Shown piece after piece: positions 1 to 9,101 of a stretch of DNA of 64,000 bases. A model generated the notes under the pieces. The model was not told the origin of the DNA and made no database searches. It was given only the letters and a program-made list of their open reading frames with translations. The translations under genes and the position numbers were made by a program. This DNA is from Candidatus Celerinatantimonas neptuna (GTDB lineage Bacteria > Pseudomonadota > Gammaproteobacteria > Enterobacterales > Celerinatantimonadaceae): contig OU461276.1 in the NCBI GenBank assembly GCA_911810475.1, forward strand, positions 188,823-252,822, in the 5' to 3' direction. Numbering within the stretch: the first letter of the stretch is position 1; each line of letters begins with the position of its first letter.

Positions 1-233
1 TTCTTCAATTGCAGATTTGCAATGATTTTTTTACCCGATAAGACATTTGAAAGGTTCTGTTGTTGATTTAATGCTTCCTGCAGATTTTGACTAATTTTAC
101 TACTTTGTGATGTAGTCACAATGGGAGAGCTTAATAAATGTGATGACGAAGTCGTTGCACCTATTGCAGCTAAACTCATACAGCTTAAACCGACCCCTAA
201 CAGATACTTTCGACGCAAAGAAAATGCTTTCAT
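1..233 (-). CDS. N-terminal part of a secreted protein, cut by the window edge
   Basis: Reading leftward from an ATG at 231-233, a frame stays open to the window edge, giving about 77 residues. It starts MKAFSLRRKYLLGVGLSC, a basic stretch followed by a hydrophobic core and small residues (SLAAIGAT), which is a Sec signal peptide. The mature part is rich in Ser, Gln and Asn and holds a helical LQEALNQQQNLSNVL stretch. I do not recognise the family; the catalytic or binding part would lie outside the window. It is probably an exported protein. Confidence 0.6.
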   Translation of the reverse strand, partial: MKAFSLRRKYLLGVGLSCMSLAAIGATTSSSHLLSSPIVTTSQSSKISQNLQEALNQQQNLSNVLSGKKIIANLQLK

Positions 234-1172
234 GATATAAACACCTATATATTCTATATATTTCAAATACAGAATATCCATAACTAACAAGTTCGGAATT
301 TAGACATAGTTTTACTATTCCCCAAATAATAAATTCGGAGATAAAGATATTGTTAATATGAATTTTCGTATATGGCTTATTACTATTTGATATCCTAAAG
401 GATAAAAATAAATGTTATCTAAAATAGAGACATCTAAGATTCCTCCACTTCCATCAGATGAACCATCCACAGATATAAAATCTAATAAATTTTATTAAAT
501 TTCGTCAACTTGCAGTGGCTCAATCTAAATTTTTAATATTTAACGAATCCACCATCTAAACCCTATGCAGGCACAACCATTTCTTCCAACATTCAGAATT
601 AGAGATTAGATACCAAAAAACACATAAAAAATATAATTAGAAGAGATCTTTACCGATGAGCAGTCCCCATGTCATTGTCAATGAATATATTCCAGAATTA
701 TCAATTTAGCTTAAACAAAATCAACTAATTTACCGATAATGATTCACACTAATGATTAAGCATTATGACTTAGTAAGTCTATGTATAGGTATATGCTGAT
801 ATAAATATAAATATTTGTAAAGTTATTTTTTGATCAATTGAAATTTTAATTGCTCAAATGTAAGTGTAAAAAATAAAACCATTGCTTTTTGTTAGAAACA
901 TGATTGCTATATTTATACAAATGTTTATCATAATTAACACATTTTAGAAAACACAAATATCCAAAGTGAGAGCATGACTGTGAATTTAAGCTTAAATTGA
1001 TGAATATCTGCTCGAATCTTGTCTAAACAGCAGGTAAAAACTGTTCAAAAAACATTCGTGATCTTGCCCTGCATACATCATATTTAAATTAACCTCAGAT
1101 CGGCATAAAAAATTTCGAAATCTCGATAAGTAGACTGGTGACATACGATCACTATCGCCATCACTTCACTCA
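234..1172. other. AT-rich stretch with no gene seen
   Basis: About 940 bases of AT-rich DNA between a secreted-protein start and a dead acetyltransferase gene. Both strands are full of stops. The part just upstream of 233 presumably holds the promoter of the leftward gene, but I see no convincing -35/-10 pair, repeat or RNA gene. Confidence 0.5.
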
Positions 1173-1408
1173 TTATTCATTTTGACCCGTTGTCGTTGAA
1201 AAAATGAAATAATAAACAGCAAAGCCACAGGGTTTGCCGTCTTCATAAGCAATTAAGGCATCGACAGATGTTGAAGAGAGTAGATTTGCTTTAAGAGAGT
1301 CAACAGTTGCTTCAATAGCATAAGGAAAGTTTTCAGCTTTTTTAGCTAACGCCTTAATAACATTACAGTATTAAGTCGGCATCATCTTCTGTTGTTTTTT
1401 ATAATCAT
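1173..1408 (-). pseudogene. Degenerate GNAT-family N-acetyltransferase
   Basis: On the minus strand from an ATG at 1406-1408 the pieces MIIK, TTEDDADLIL and VIKALAKKAENFPYAIEA can be read only by changing frame twice (near 1396 and 1365). They are followed by a clean stretch containing VDALIAYEDGKPCGFAVYY and FSTTTGQ, then a stop at 1173. Order and wording match the first half of small GNAT acetyltransferases of the spermidine acetyltransferase type. The acetyl-CoA binding half is missing. The start codon overlaps the stop of a short preceding frame ending HQYDARLAMQMAS, suggesting the gene was once translationally coupled to an upstream neighbour that is also lost. Confidence 0.6.
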
Positions 1409-1540
1409 GAAGCCATCTGCATGGCTAGTCTGGCATCATATTGATGCACGGTTATATCCAATCTTATCAATGCAGTTTAATTTCTATCGCGTTGGATCGA
1501 CTCACACCTTAAAAGCCGATCCCTCATGATACAAATAGAA

Positions 1541-2638
1541 TTACGCGACAGGTTCAGGGGATACCGGTACAGATTCAATATGTATGGTCTGAGTCGGAAA
1601 TGCACAATCAGCATCGTTCTTATGGATAATATCCAGAACATTCAGCATAATTTCCTGCTTAATTCGGTGATATTCCACCCAATTAGTCGTTTTAGTAAAC
1701 GTATAAATAAAGAAATCTAAGCTGGATGCACCAAACGATGTGAAATTAACCATCAGCGTTTTGCTCTGATCGATATCGACATGCTGTTCAAGCATTAATT
1801 TAACCTGATTCACAATCAATTCTAACTGGGCCGCATCCTGATAACGGATACCAATGGTTTCATGGATACGACGGCTAAGCATCCGCGATGGATTTTCAAC
1901 TGAAATTTGCGTAAAAACAGCATTGGGGACATATAAAGGCCGCTGTTCAAATGTTCGAATCTTAGTCACCCGGAATCCAATCCGCTCGACGGTTCCCTCA
2001 ATATGACGATCTGGGCTTCGTATCCAGTCTCCCACCCTAAATGGTTTATCCAGATACACAACTAACGCGCCAAAAAAATTTGCGAGTAAATCTTTGGCTG
2101 CCATACCTATAACCAAGCCACCGACCCCGCCAAATGCCAGTAAACCAGAAACGCTAATTCCAAGGCTTTGAAAAACAGTCAGTAGTACAATGACGATAAT
2201 CGTAGCTTTAAGCAACTTACCAACAGCCTGAACCGTGGTTGCATCTTTTCCCCGACGAATAAATTCGTCTTCCCCACTATTGGTAATTCGCCATGCAGAC
2301 CAAGCAATAAGCAATTCCAAAAGCACTTGCCGTATACCTGGAATATAAGTGCCAAAATTTGAATCAATCCGGGAGGCGACACTATCGGCAACCATACTGA
2401 CGCCAAGCAGTAAAATAAACCAGTTGATCGGGCCGTTTAACGCATCCCACAAGATATTATCCCAGTGCGTATGTGAACGCTCGGTAAATTTTAAGATCCG
2501 CTTACCGATGATCCGCCAAATCAATGTTGTCAGTAATGTCATCCCGATAATCAGCAACAATTCTACTAGCCATCCCTGACCCAGGGCTTTTGCCAAATGA
2601 CTCAACAAAGCATGTTCCCAATTCGAAATATCAACCAT
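1541..2638 (-). CDS. ynaI: MscS-family mechanosensitive channel, YnaI-like
   Basis: A 365-residue inner-membrane channel that would open under membrane tension and relieve osmotic downshock. Hydrophobic helices lie near residues 22-42, 68-90 and 140-165. They are followed by the pore-lining helix and MscS beta domain: GVGGLVIGMAAKDLLANFFG, then DKPFRVGDWIRSPDRHIEGT and RPLYVPNAVF. These segments closely match E. coli YnaI (343 residues) as I recall it, more than the small MscS. The C-terminal alpha/beta domain ends with FPTQTIHIESVPV. The gene stands alone on its strand, with a dead acetyltransferase downstream. Length and motifs look intact. Confidence 0.9.
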   Translation of the reverse strand: MVDISNWEHALLSHLAKALGQGWLVELLLIIGMTLLTTLIWRIIGKRILKFTERSHTHWDNILWDALNGPINWFILLLGVSMVADSVASRIDSNFGTYIPGIRQVLLELLIAWSAWRITNSGEDEFIRRGKDATTVQAVGKLLKATIIVIVLLTVFQSLGISVSGLLAFGGVGGLVIGMAAKDLLANFFGALVVYLDKPFRVGDWIRSPDRHIEGTVERIGFRVTKIRTFEQRPLYVPNAVFTQISVENPSRMLSRRIHETIGIRYQDAAQLELIVNQVKLMLEQHVDIDQSKTLMVNFTSFGASSLDFFIYTFTKTTNWVEYHRIKQEIMLNVLDIIHKNDADCAFPTQTIHIESVPVSPEPVA

Positions 2639-2761
2639 AAGATTAGAAATTCATCCATTAAAATAGTGTAAAAGAAAGTTTACTTGAGTCCTTCATTATC
2701 AGCAATCGGCAGTTTACCGTATTGTTTCTAATTTTATTAAATTGACATTAATTGATTGGTT

Positions 2762-3488
2762 TTATTTATGATTTTCAATTAGTTCTAACATATCTCTAAT
2801 CAGTTCGCCTCTAACTGTCTGGCGAGAATATTCATGATGACCATTGCTTTGGACAGCCATAGAGACCCGGGGATTCATAAACGTCATAGGAGAACGAACC
2901 ATCTATCTGCTGAAGGATGTAACTCAGGAAAACCTGTATCCAGAAATGCTGATATATTATCTGCCCGAATCCCGCCTGCAGGCATAATAATTAGATTTTC
3001 TGTAGTTGATTTAAAAGCGACAACCCACTGAGAGCCGTTGTTTGTTGTCCAGATGTTAAAGTTCGGGACAAGCCTATCTTTGCTAATTGTCTGGTCATAC
3101 CGAGCAGATCTCAGCCCATTTCAAAAGCGCGATGAAATGTCACCTGTAATCCATCACTTGCCTTCATAAGACATGCTCATCAAGCTATCCCTGTGGATTT
3201 AATGCCCCAAAAACCACGCTGGAAAATCCCAGTTTGCGGACCCATTCAATATCCTGACATATGATATCGATTTCACAGGTGCTATAACAAAAATCCCCCC
3301 CCAGGGGCGGATCATGACAGATACAGGCCTTTGAATCAGAGATGCAACCTGATTCAATACAGCATAAGAGGGCGTAATTCCCCCCCCTCGCTGGCCCCTG
3401 CACATAATTCAATTCTGTGGGCTCCGGCTTTAGCAGCAATGATGGCATCATCAATGCCGTAACAACACACCTCTAATAACGCAGCCAT
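2762..3488 (-). pseudogene. cutC: Broken cutC
   Basis: From ATG 3488 leftward the protein reads [20 protein letters not shown], then [14 protein letters not shown], which is the CutC start. After that the frame breaks at two runs of eight C (eight G on the coding strand), at 3370-3377 and 3295-3302. Later CutC segments remain readable: [55 protein letters not shown] and IIMPAGGIRADNI. A TGA interrupts just after RAFEMG, and there are further shifts near 3000 and 2880. CutC is a TIM-barrel protein once linked to copper homeostasis. The start lies 5 bases after the stop of the ROK kinase gene, so the two formed an operon. Confidence 0.85.
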
Positions 3489-3493
3489 TATCT

Positions 3494-4432
3494 CTACTGT
3501 TGACTGGCATAAATTGCGGCTCCAAGTAAACCGCCATTCTGATGATATTCTCCGGGAACAACGATCGATTTCGATGTATTTGCCAACAGAAGTGGCCTCA
3601 CCTGTCTGTCCAACGCACCAACCAATTGGTGATCGGAAGCCAGCCCACCTCCGACAACCACAATAGATGCCCCCAAAAGATTAATAACAAAAGCCATAGG
3701 CTCACGCACAATCGCTAACCAGCAATCAATCGTCTCTGTTGCGCCAGATTCACGGCGATGCCAATCAGAGACAATATCCCGGCTGCTTTTAATCTGGCCT
3801 GTAATCATCTGATATAAACGCTCAATTCCCCGGGCCCCGCCATAAGTATCCAGACAACCCACCTGACCACAACTGCAAGGTAGCCGTGGCAAGTCAATGA
3901 CCTGATCACGAACTTTGAGCTGTGTCTGTGTAATCGGCGAATGCCCCCATTCGCCGGTCATTCCGGTTGTTCCCTGAATAATCCGTTGATCGATCACTAA
4001 CGACCCACCTACACCGGTCCCCAAAATAGCACCGAATACAATCGAATGCCCTTTTGCCTGGCCCATTGTTGCCTCCGCTAGAGTAAAACAATCGGCATCA
4101 TTGGCCACGACAACCGGACGATGTAAAAACGCGCTGAGCTCCTGACAAAACTGATGATCACCAAATGCCGGGATATTCCCTGCAAAAACATGATCATAGT
4201 GCTTATTAATAATACCCGCTGTCGATATGGCTAAAGGACATCCTTCAGGGTAATCCTTTGCATATTCATCCAGCAAAGCTGCCAAAAGATGAACAAATGC
4301 CTCCCAACTATCACTGGGAATCGGACGTTTAGTTAAAAAAATAATTTCACCAGAGCCCTTAAAAACACCAAACTTAACAAAAGAACCCCCAATATCAGCA
4401 CAGAATATGGCCGATTGTTCCTGTTCACTCAT
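3494..4432 (-). CDS. ROK-family sugar kinase
   Basis: A 312-residue cytoplasmic sugar kinase of the ROK family, which includes glucokinase, fructokinase and N-acetylmannosamine kinase. The phosphate-binding [11 protein letters not shown] lies at 13-23, the catalytic NDAD at 111-114, and the ROK signature [12 protein letters not shown] from 138. GEWGH at 160-164 is followed by the zinc-binding cysteines CSCGQVGC at 186-193. The third sugar-contact segment reads LDTYGG where many ROK kinases have LE..., so the exact sugar cannot be told. The only operon partner is the decayed cutC 5 bases downstream. The gene itself looks intact. Confidence 0.88.
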   Translation of the reverse strand: MSEQEQSAIFCADIGGSFVKFGVFKGSGEIIFLTKRPIPSDSWEAFVHLLAALLDEYAKDYPEGCPLAISTAGIINKHYDHVFAGNIPAFGDHQFCQELSAFLHRPVVVANDADCFTLAEATMGQAKGHSIVFGAILGTGVGGSLVIDQRIIQGTTGMTGEWGHSPITQTQLKVRDQVIDLPRLPCSCGQVGCLDTYGGARGIERLYQMITGQIKSSRDIVSDWHRRESGATETIDCWLAIVREPMAFVINLLGASIVVVGGGLASDHQLVGALDRQVRPLLLANTSKSIVVPGEYHQNGGLLGAAIYASQQ

Positions 4433-4559
4433 GCTCGACTATCCAATAAGTCACGTTATCCATCGCCTAATACATAAAAGCCCAGTACAGCGACCTAAAA
4501 GCCACCCCGGGGAAAAGAGAAACATAAATATCAACGCCTAAGAAATTGCGCCCATCGCT

Positions 4560-4792
4560 CATCATGGTTCCCTATTCAGGCATCGGCGGCTGAACGCCCA
4601 GCCCAAAAAGGACAAACGGGTTGCAGATAAAACAATACTTAACGAAGTTCCAGTTGCAGACCCCGCTAAGCGCAAAAGTCGCCGTAAACTATCAACTCAA
4701 GAGTTAAAAAGCCCGATTCGACCACTCAACTTTGATCCTCCCAAGCGCCATTACCGGGAAATATCATCCAGACACTGGGTGATGCTTTAAGC
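4560..4792 (+). other. Open frame without a start, possible gene remnant
   Basis: Between the kinase and ybjQ an uninterrupted plus-strand frame of about 75 codons runs to a stop at about 4790. It has a protein-like, basic composition (for example RKSRRKLSTQELKSPIRPL and FDPPKRHYREISSRHW) but no start codon or ribosome binding site. I do not recognise it. It may be the 3' end of a lost gene. The rest of the 4433-4786 gap shows nothing. Confidence 0.25.
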
Positions 4793-5113
4793 ATCCTCAG
4801 GGGATAACACAACAGCGTCGCCATATGCTAAAATTTCAGACATCATATTTGAAATCGAACTGGTATTGAAACGGACATTAACGACCGCATTTGCCCCTTG
4901 CTTTTGTGCCTGCTCAACCATCCGTTGCAAAGCAACATCACGGGCCTCGCTGAGCATTTCGGTGTAGCCCACGATTTCACCCCCGACGATATTCTTTAAA
5001 AAAGCCATAATATCTCGCCCGACATGTTTACTACGAACCACGTTTCCGGTCACCAGTCCAAAATGTTGGCTGATTTTTTTTCCGGGAATTCTCTCAGATG
5101 CTGAAATAATCAT
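4787..5113 (-). CDS. ybjQ: YbjQ/UPF0145 family protein
   Basis: A 108-residue protein of the YbjQ family (DUF74, often labelled putative heavy-metal-binding). The family wording is plain: GLVTGNVVRSKHVGRDI near residues 20-36, NIVGGEIVGYTEML around 42-55, EARDVALQRMVEQAQ, and GANAVVNVRFNTSSI. The family forms small oligomeric rings; its function is unknown and the metal link is only inferred. An AAAGGATTAAG ribosome binding stretch sits just before the ATG. The gene stands alone and looks complete. Confidence 0.88.
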   Translation of the reverse strand: MIISASERIPGKKISQHFGLVTGNVVRSKHVGRDIMAFLKNIVGGEIVGYTEMLSEARDVALQRMVEQAQKQGANAVVNVRFNTSSISNMMSEILAYGDAVVLSPEDA

Positions 5114-5507
5114 CTTAATCCTTTCAATAAACCCACTCCATCATTAAGCATATCATCAATGATTCAGAAAACGCGTCATTGTCGCACGGCACAAAGTAAA
5201 ACTTCACCATCGCAGTGCACCAGCTATCACAAATCCCCAAACAGCATTTTAATGAACCCGAAACGAATCTGAAAATCACCAGAACTGTGAAACAGTATTT
5301 GGAGCATGCCCCAAGATGGTGAACTATATTCGTGCATTTTATTCATTCTTATCGATTTCATCATCCAATGAATTTAAAAAAACTATTTGAATTTCATATA
5401 GATAAATTGATGGCCCATATATTGCTTAACTTCATATGCGACATTGAGTGATCACGGCGTGTTGTCACGTTGATTTCTCTGTGCTGATACAATTTATTCA
5501 ATAGATA
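5114..5507. other. Intergenic stretch before the guanidine riboswitch
   Basis: About 390 bases with no gene. It must hold the promoter for the riboswitch-controlled operon starting downstream. The sequence shortly before 5500 is AT-rich, but I cannot single out a -35/-10 pair with confidence. Confidence 0.4.
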
Positions 5508-5605
5508 ACTAGGGTTCCGATCAATCTATTTTGTATTGATGACTGGTCCGAGAGTTATCGACCTCCCAGAGGTTACACGGCGGGATAAAAGCCCGGGAGA
5601 CCATA
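5508..5605 (+). promoter_or_regulatory. Guanidine-I riboswitch (ykkC class)
   Basis: The conserved blocks of the ykkC/guanidine-I aptamer are all present in order: CTAGGGTTCCG at 5509-5519, ACTGGTCCGAGAG at 5542-5554, ACACGGCGGGATAAAAGCCC at 5575-5594, and GGGAGA ending at 5600. Paired flanks separate the blocks. The RNA lies 50-150 bases before a transport and carboxylase operon, a context in which guanidine-I riboswitches are well known. Its 3' GGGAGA is also needed for the next hairpin, so ligand binding should favour read-through (inference). Confidence 0.93.
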
Positions 5606-5634
5606 GGCGCACAGCCCTGATCTCTCGAATTTTT
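5594..5634 (+). terminator. Riboswitch expression platform: terminator overlapping the aptamer
   Basis: CGGGAGA at 5594-5600 can pair with TCTCTCG at 5621-5627 (one G-U pair), with an inner AGGC/GCCT hairpin, followed by AATTTTT at 5628-5634. The left arm is the 3' end of the conserved aptamer. Aptamer and terminator are therefore mutually exclusive: without guanidine the terminator forms, with guanidine transcription continues into 5660. Confidence 0.75.
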
Positions 5635-5659
5635 AATACCGTTCCCAAGGGAGGGAAAG

Positions 5660-6724
5660 ATGCAACACAAAAGATTCTGCGCTAAAATTCGCTGGTTACT
5701 ATTACCTTTGGTGCTCGTATTTTCATTGGGAGCATCCGCCGAACCAACCTTTAACATTGCCTGGTCTATCTATGCAGGATGGATGCCTTGGGACTATGCA
5801 GCCCAAAGTGGCATTCTGAAAAAATGGGCCGATAAATACCATATTAAAATCAACCTCGTTCAGGTCAACGATTACGTCGAATCCATCAACCAATATACCG
5901 CCGGAAAATTTGTAGGATGTGCCATGACCAATATGGATGCACTGACAATTCCAGCAGCCAGTGGGGTTGATTCCAGCGCAATTATCATGGGAGATTACTC
6001 GAATGGGAATGATGGGATCGTTCTTAAAGGGAAAACATCGCTAAAAGATATTAAAGGTCAGCGTGTTAACCTGGTCTCACTAAGTGTTTCTGAATATTTA
6101 TTGGCCCGCGCACTTCAGTTTGAAGGCATGAGCGAAAAAGATGTCACACTGGTCAATACCTCTGACTCCGATATTGTTTCATCATTCCAAAGCTCCGATG
6201 TCACTGCCGCAGTCACCTGGAACCCGATGCTATCGGTCATTAAAAAACAACCGGGTGCCCATGAAGTCTTTAGCTCTCATATGATCCCTGGTGAAATTCA
6301 AGATCTAATGGTTGTTAAAACAAAGGTCCTGAAAAAACACCCTGAACTAGCCAAAGCGCTCACCGGCGCCTGGTATGAAACCATGAAAATCATGACCGCC
6401 AAAAATGCCAAAGCAAACGCAGCATTGCGTATGATGGCTAAAGCATCAGGCACCAATCTGGCTAACTATAAAAGTCAGCTCAAAACCACCTATATGTTCT
6501 ACGCGCCCGATAAAGCCGTTCAGGAAACAACCAGTCCTAAGCTCAAAATGACGATGGCTCGCATTGCTAAATTCTCATTTGGCCATGGTTTATTAGGCGA
6601 TAGCGCCCCTGATGCAACATTTATTGGCATTAAAACCCCAGCCGGAACATTTGGTGATAAAAGCAATATTAAACTGCGTTTTGACCCGACCTATATGAAA
6701 CTGGCCGCCGAAGGCAAGTTATAA
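5660..6724 (+). CDS. ABC transporter substrate-binding protein, likely for guanidine
   Basis: A 354-residue periplasmic binding protein and first gene of the riboswitch-controlled operon. A signal peptide of about 27 residues (WLLLPLVLVFSLGASAEP) precedes the start of a NitT/TauT-type (NMT1-like) fold: FNIAWSIYAGWMPWDYAAQS. Further on are GCAMTNMDALTIPAASGVDS and NGNDGIVLKG. This subgroup is usually annotated as the urea-carboxylase-related binding protein; with the guanidine riboswitch upstream, guanidine is the likely ligand (inference). A strong GGGAGG ribosome binding site lies at 5649-5655. The permease and ATPase genes follow directly. Confidence 0.88.
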   Translation: MQHKRFCAKIRWLLLPLVLVFSLGASAEPTFNIAWSIYAGWMPWDYAAQSGILKKWADKYHIKINLVQVNDYVESINQYTAGKFVGCAMTNMDALTIPAASGVDSSAIIMGDYSNGNDGIVLKGKTSLKDIKGQRVNLVSLSVSEYLLARALQFEGMSEKDVTLVNTSDSDIVSSFQSSDVTAAVTWNPMLSVIKKQPGAHEVFSSHMIPGEIQDLMVVKTKVLKKHPELAKALTGAWYETMKIMTAKNAKANAALRMMAKASGTNLANYKSQLKTTYMFYAPDKAVQETTSPKLKMTMARIAKFSFGHGLLGDSAPDATFIGIKTPAGTFGDKSNIKLRFDPTYMKLAAEGKL

Positions 6725-6748
6725 GCATTTAACTGAGGTATTTTGGGA

Positions 6749-7579
6749 ATGACCCGACTGATTAACCGCAAACCTGATCGTTTTAGTCGCCTGATATTTG
6801 GCCTGCTCCCTTTTGTCGTAATTTTATTGCTCTATGTCATCCATTCGGATGCCAGGCTGGCCGTCAATCCACATGACAAATTGTTACCGTCTCTGGATAG
6901 CATTGGCCAGGCAATTTACCGCGTGGCCTTCATTCCCAGCCGGCGTACCGGAGAATATGTGTTGTGGAGTGATACCTGGTCCAGTTTGCAGTTACTCCTT
7001 ATGGGAGTCGGTATCAGCGCACTTTTAGGGTTAATCGTCGGGTTACTGAACGGCGCGATTCCTCTGATTCGCGCCCCACTTTCACCATTGGTCACCGCGA
7101 TATCACTGGTTCCACCCATGGCTATTTTGCCTATCTTATTTATCACGTTCGGCTTAGGTGATCTGGCAAAAGTCATGCTCATTGTGATTGGGGTTTCCCC
7201 GATATTAATCCGGGATCTACAACTAAAAACGATAAGTTTACCCGATGAACTGCTTATCAAAGCACAAACATTAGGTGCATCAAGCTGGCAGATTCTGCTG
7301 CGGATCCTGTTACCTCAAGTTCTGCCAAGGCTCATTGAAGCAGTCCGCCTGACGCTGGGAAGTGCCTGGTTGTTCTTAATCGCCGCCGAAGCGATTGCTG
7401 CCACCAACGGGCTTGGCTATCGCATCTTTTTAGTCCGGCGTTATCTGGATATGGCGATCATCCTGCCTTATGTCGTTTGGATCACTTTTCTGGCCTTTAT
7501 TATGGATTGGTTACTAAAAACACTCTTACGCAAAGCGTTTCCCTGGTACTTCAGTTTAAACGGAGGGAATAACGTATGA
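6749..7579 (+). CDS. ABC transporter permease of the guanidine/urea uptake system
   Basis: A 276-residue inner-membrane permease of the SsuC/TauC type, with about six hydrophobic segments (first FGLLPFVVILLLYVIH, near residues 16-31). The cytoplasmic coupling loop contains LIKAQTLGASSWQILLRILL, the EAA-like motif that contacts the ATPase. I start at ATG 6749, which has GAGG at 6735-6738; a longer frame begins at a TTG six bases earlier with poorer spacing. The stop overlaps the ATPase start by 4 bases (ATGA), so the two are translationally coupled. Confidence 0.88.
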   Translation: MTRLINRKPDRFSRLIFGLLPFVVILLLYVIHSDARLAVNPHDKLLPSLDSIGQAIYRVAFIPSRRTGEYVLWSDTWSSLQLLLMGVGISALLGLIVGLLNGAIPLIRAPLSPLVTAISLVPPMAILPILFITFGLGDLAKVMLIVIGVSPILIRDLQLKTISLPDELLIKAQTLGASSWQILLRILLPQVLPRLIEAVRLTLGSAWLFLIAAEAIAATNGLGYRIFLVRRYLDMAIILPYVVWITFLAFIMDWLLKTLLRKAFPWYFSLNGGNNV

Positions 7580-8400
7580 CTTCCCCCATTCTTGAAGCCA
7601 AAAATATCAGTAAAGAATATGGCGAGACCTGCGTTCTCGAGCGGATCAGCGTATCGATTACCCCCGGGGAATTTATTACCTTAGTCGGTGCATCTGGCTG
7701 CGGCAAAAGTACATTTCTAAAGCTGTTATTAGGCACCGAACAGGTCACCCGTGGAACGCTTTTGATGGATGGCCAGACGATTCCGAATCAACCAGATGAA
7801 CACCGGGGCATTGTCTTTCAAAAATACTCGGTTTTTCCACATCTGAGTGCATTGGGCAATGTCATGCTGGCTGATGAACTCAGCGGCTCAAAATGGCTGG
7901 GAAAACTCTTTTTTAACCCCAGACAACACGCCAGAGAAAAAGCGGAGCAGATGCTCACCCGGGTTGGGTTAGAACATGCGATGCATCGTTATCCTCATGA
8001 GTTATCCGGAGGCATGCAACAACGACTGGCCATTGCCCAGGCACTCATGAAACATCCCCGAATTCTACTGCTCGATGAACCCTTCGGCGCATTAGACCCT
8101 GGTATTCGGGCCGATATGCATAAGCTGATTCACGAACTCTGGCAACAGCAGGGACTAACTATTTTCATGGTCACACATGATCTCAAAGAAGGGTTTCAAC
8201 TGGGAAGCCGGCTTTGGGTTTTCGATAAAATTCGTCACGACCCGCATGCCCCGGAACGCTTTGGAGCCCGCATCACATATGACATAAAACTAAACCATCA
8301 AAGTCTGACTGATGATGCAATATCCACCATTAACCATACGATCAAACAAGGAGAAACTCATCATGAGCGAACTGCTCTACGAAGACACGCTGCCAGCTAA
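7576..8400 (+). CDS. ABC transporter ATP-binding protein of the guanidine/urea uptake system
   Basis: A 274-residue cytoplasmic ATPase. Walker A is GASGCGKST near residues 37-45, the Q-loop is FQKYSVFPHL, the ABC signature is LSGGMQQR, Walker B is ILLLDEPFGALD and the switch His is in MVTHDLKEG. It drives uptake by the permease it overlaps by 4 bases. The C-terminal 40 residues beyond the core fold carry no motif I know. The last 38 bases overlap the start of the next gene, which keeps the operon tightly packed. Confidence 0.92.
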   Translation: MTSPILEAKNISKEYGETCVLERISVSITPGEFITLVGASGCGKSTFLKLLLGTEQVTRGTLLMDGQTIPNQPDEHRGIVFQKYSVFPHLSALGNVMLADELSGSKWLGKLFFNPRQHAREKAEQMLTRVGLEHAMHRYPHELSGGMQQRLAIAQALMKHPRILLLDEPFGALDPGIRADMHKLIHELWQQQGLTIFMVTHDLKEGFQLGSRLWVFDKIRHDPHAPERFGARITYDIKLNHQSLTDDAISTINHTIKQGETHHERTALRRHAAS

Positions 8401-9085
8401 CAGCCACTGGTCTTTAACACTCGCGCCAGGCAGCGAACTGAAATTGACTGACCCACAAGGCGGGGCCAATGTCGGGATGCTGTTTTACAACCCTCGTAAT
8501 CTGCTTGAACGCTATAACGCACCTGACACGCTTAAATGCCAACACACATTTAAGCTGACAACCGGACACTGTCTTTACTCCGACATGGGCCGTATTTTTT
8601 GCTCAATTATCCAGGATGATACCGGATGGATTGATACCGTCTCAGGAACGACGCACAGTGCCATGATTGCTAAACGCTGGGGAGCCCGCGACTACCAGAG
8701 CGATCGCAACGACTGGAAACAAAACGGCTATGACAGTTTTTTAGTTGAAATAGCCAAGTATGGCCTTAGTGCCCGGGATCTGGCCGCTAACCTCAACTTG
8801 TTTAGCAAGGTATCAACAGCAGATGATGGCTCACTACAATTTGCCCAACATCATGCTAAAGCCGGCCACTCAATCACGTTACGATTTGAAATGGAAACGC
8901 TGGTTGTCATGAATACCTGCCCCCACCCACTGAACCCGGCCTCAGATTACCCCCATCAGGGCATCATCTATGAAGTTCGTAAGAGTGATCCGGTTCAATC
9001 AGATGATCGATGCCTCAATTCATGCCTTGAAAACGGTCGAGGTTTCAAAAATACCCATCGTTACAACTTAGGCCTTCACCTTTAA
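8363..9085 (+). CDS. DUF1989 protein (urea carboxylase-associated type 2), probable carboxyguanidine deiminase subunit
   Basis: A 240-residue DUF1989 protein, of the longer of the two urea carboxylase-associated types. Characteristic segments are LAPGSELKLTDPQGGANVGM, LYSDMGRIFCSIIQDDTGWI and VVMNTCPHPLNP, the last with the conserved Cys and His. Published work on guanidine catabolism assigns the paired DUF1989 proteins to a heteromeric carboxyguanidine deiminase (CgdAB) that turns carboxyguanidine into allophanate; I cannot say which subunit this is. The start is ATG 8363, with AAGGAG at 8348-8353; a longer frame to 8312 lies inside the ATPase gene. It pairs with the DUF1989 gene 16 bases downstream. 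Confidence 0.85.
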   Translation: MSELLYEDTLPANSHWSLTLAPGSELKLTDPQGGANVGMLFYNPRNLLERYNAPDTLKCQHTFKLTTGHCLYSDMGRIFCSIIQDDTGWIDTVSGTTHSAMIAKRWGARDYQSDRNDWKQNGYDSFLVEIAKYGLSARDLAANLNLFSKVSTADDGSLQFAQHHAKAGHSITLRFEMETLVVMNTCPHPLNPASDYPHQGIIYEVRKSDPVQSDDRCLNSCLENGRGFKNTHRYNLGLHL

Positions 9086-9101
9086 TTCCAGGAGTTATCT
9101 T

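Noticed and set aside
6916-7260. 114-codon minus-strand frame inside the ABC permease gene
   Set aside because: It is a shadow of the permease coding frame, with no start signal and no family resemblance.
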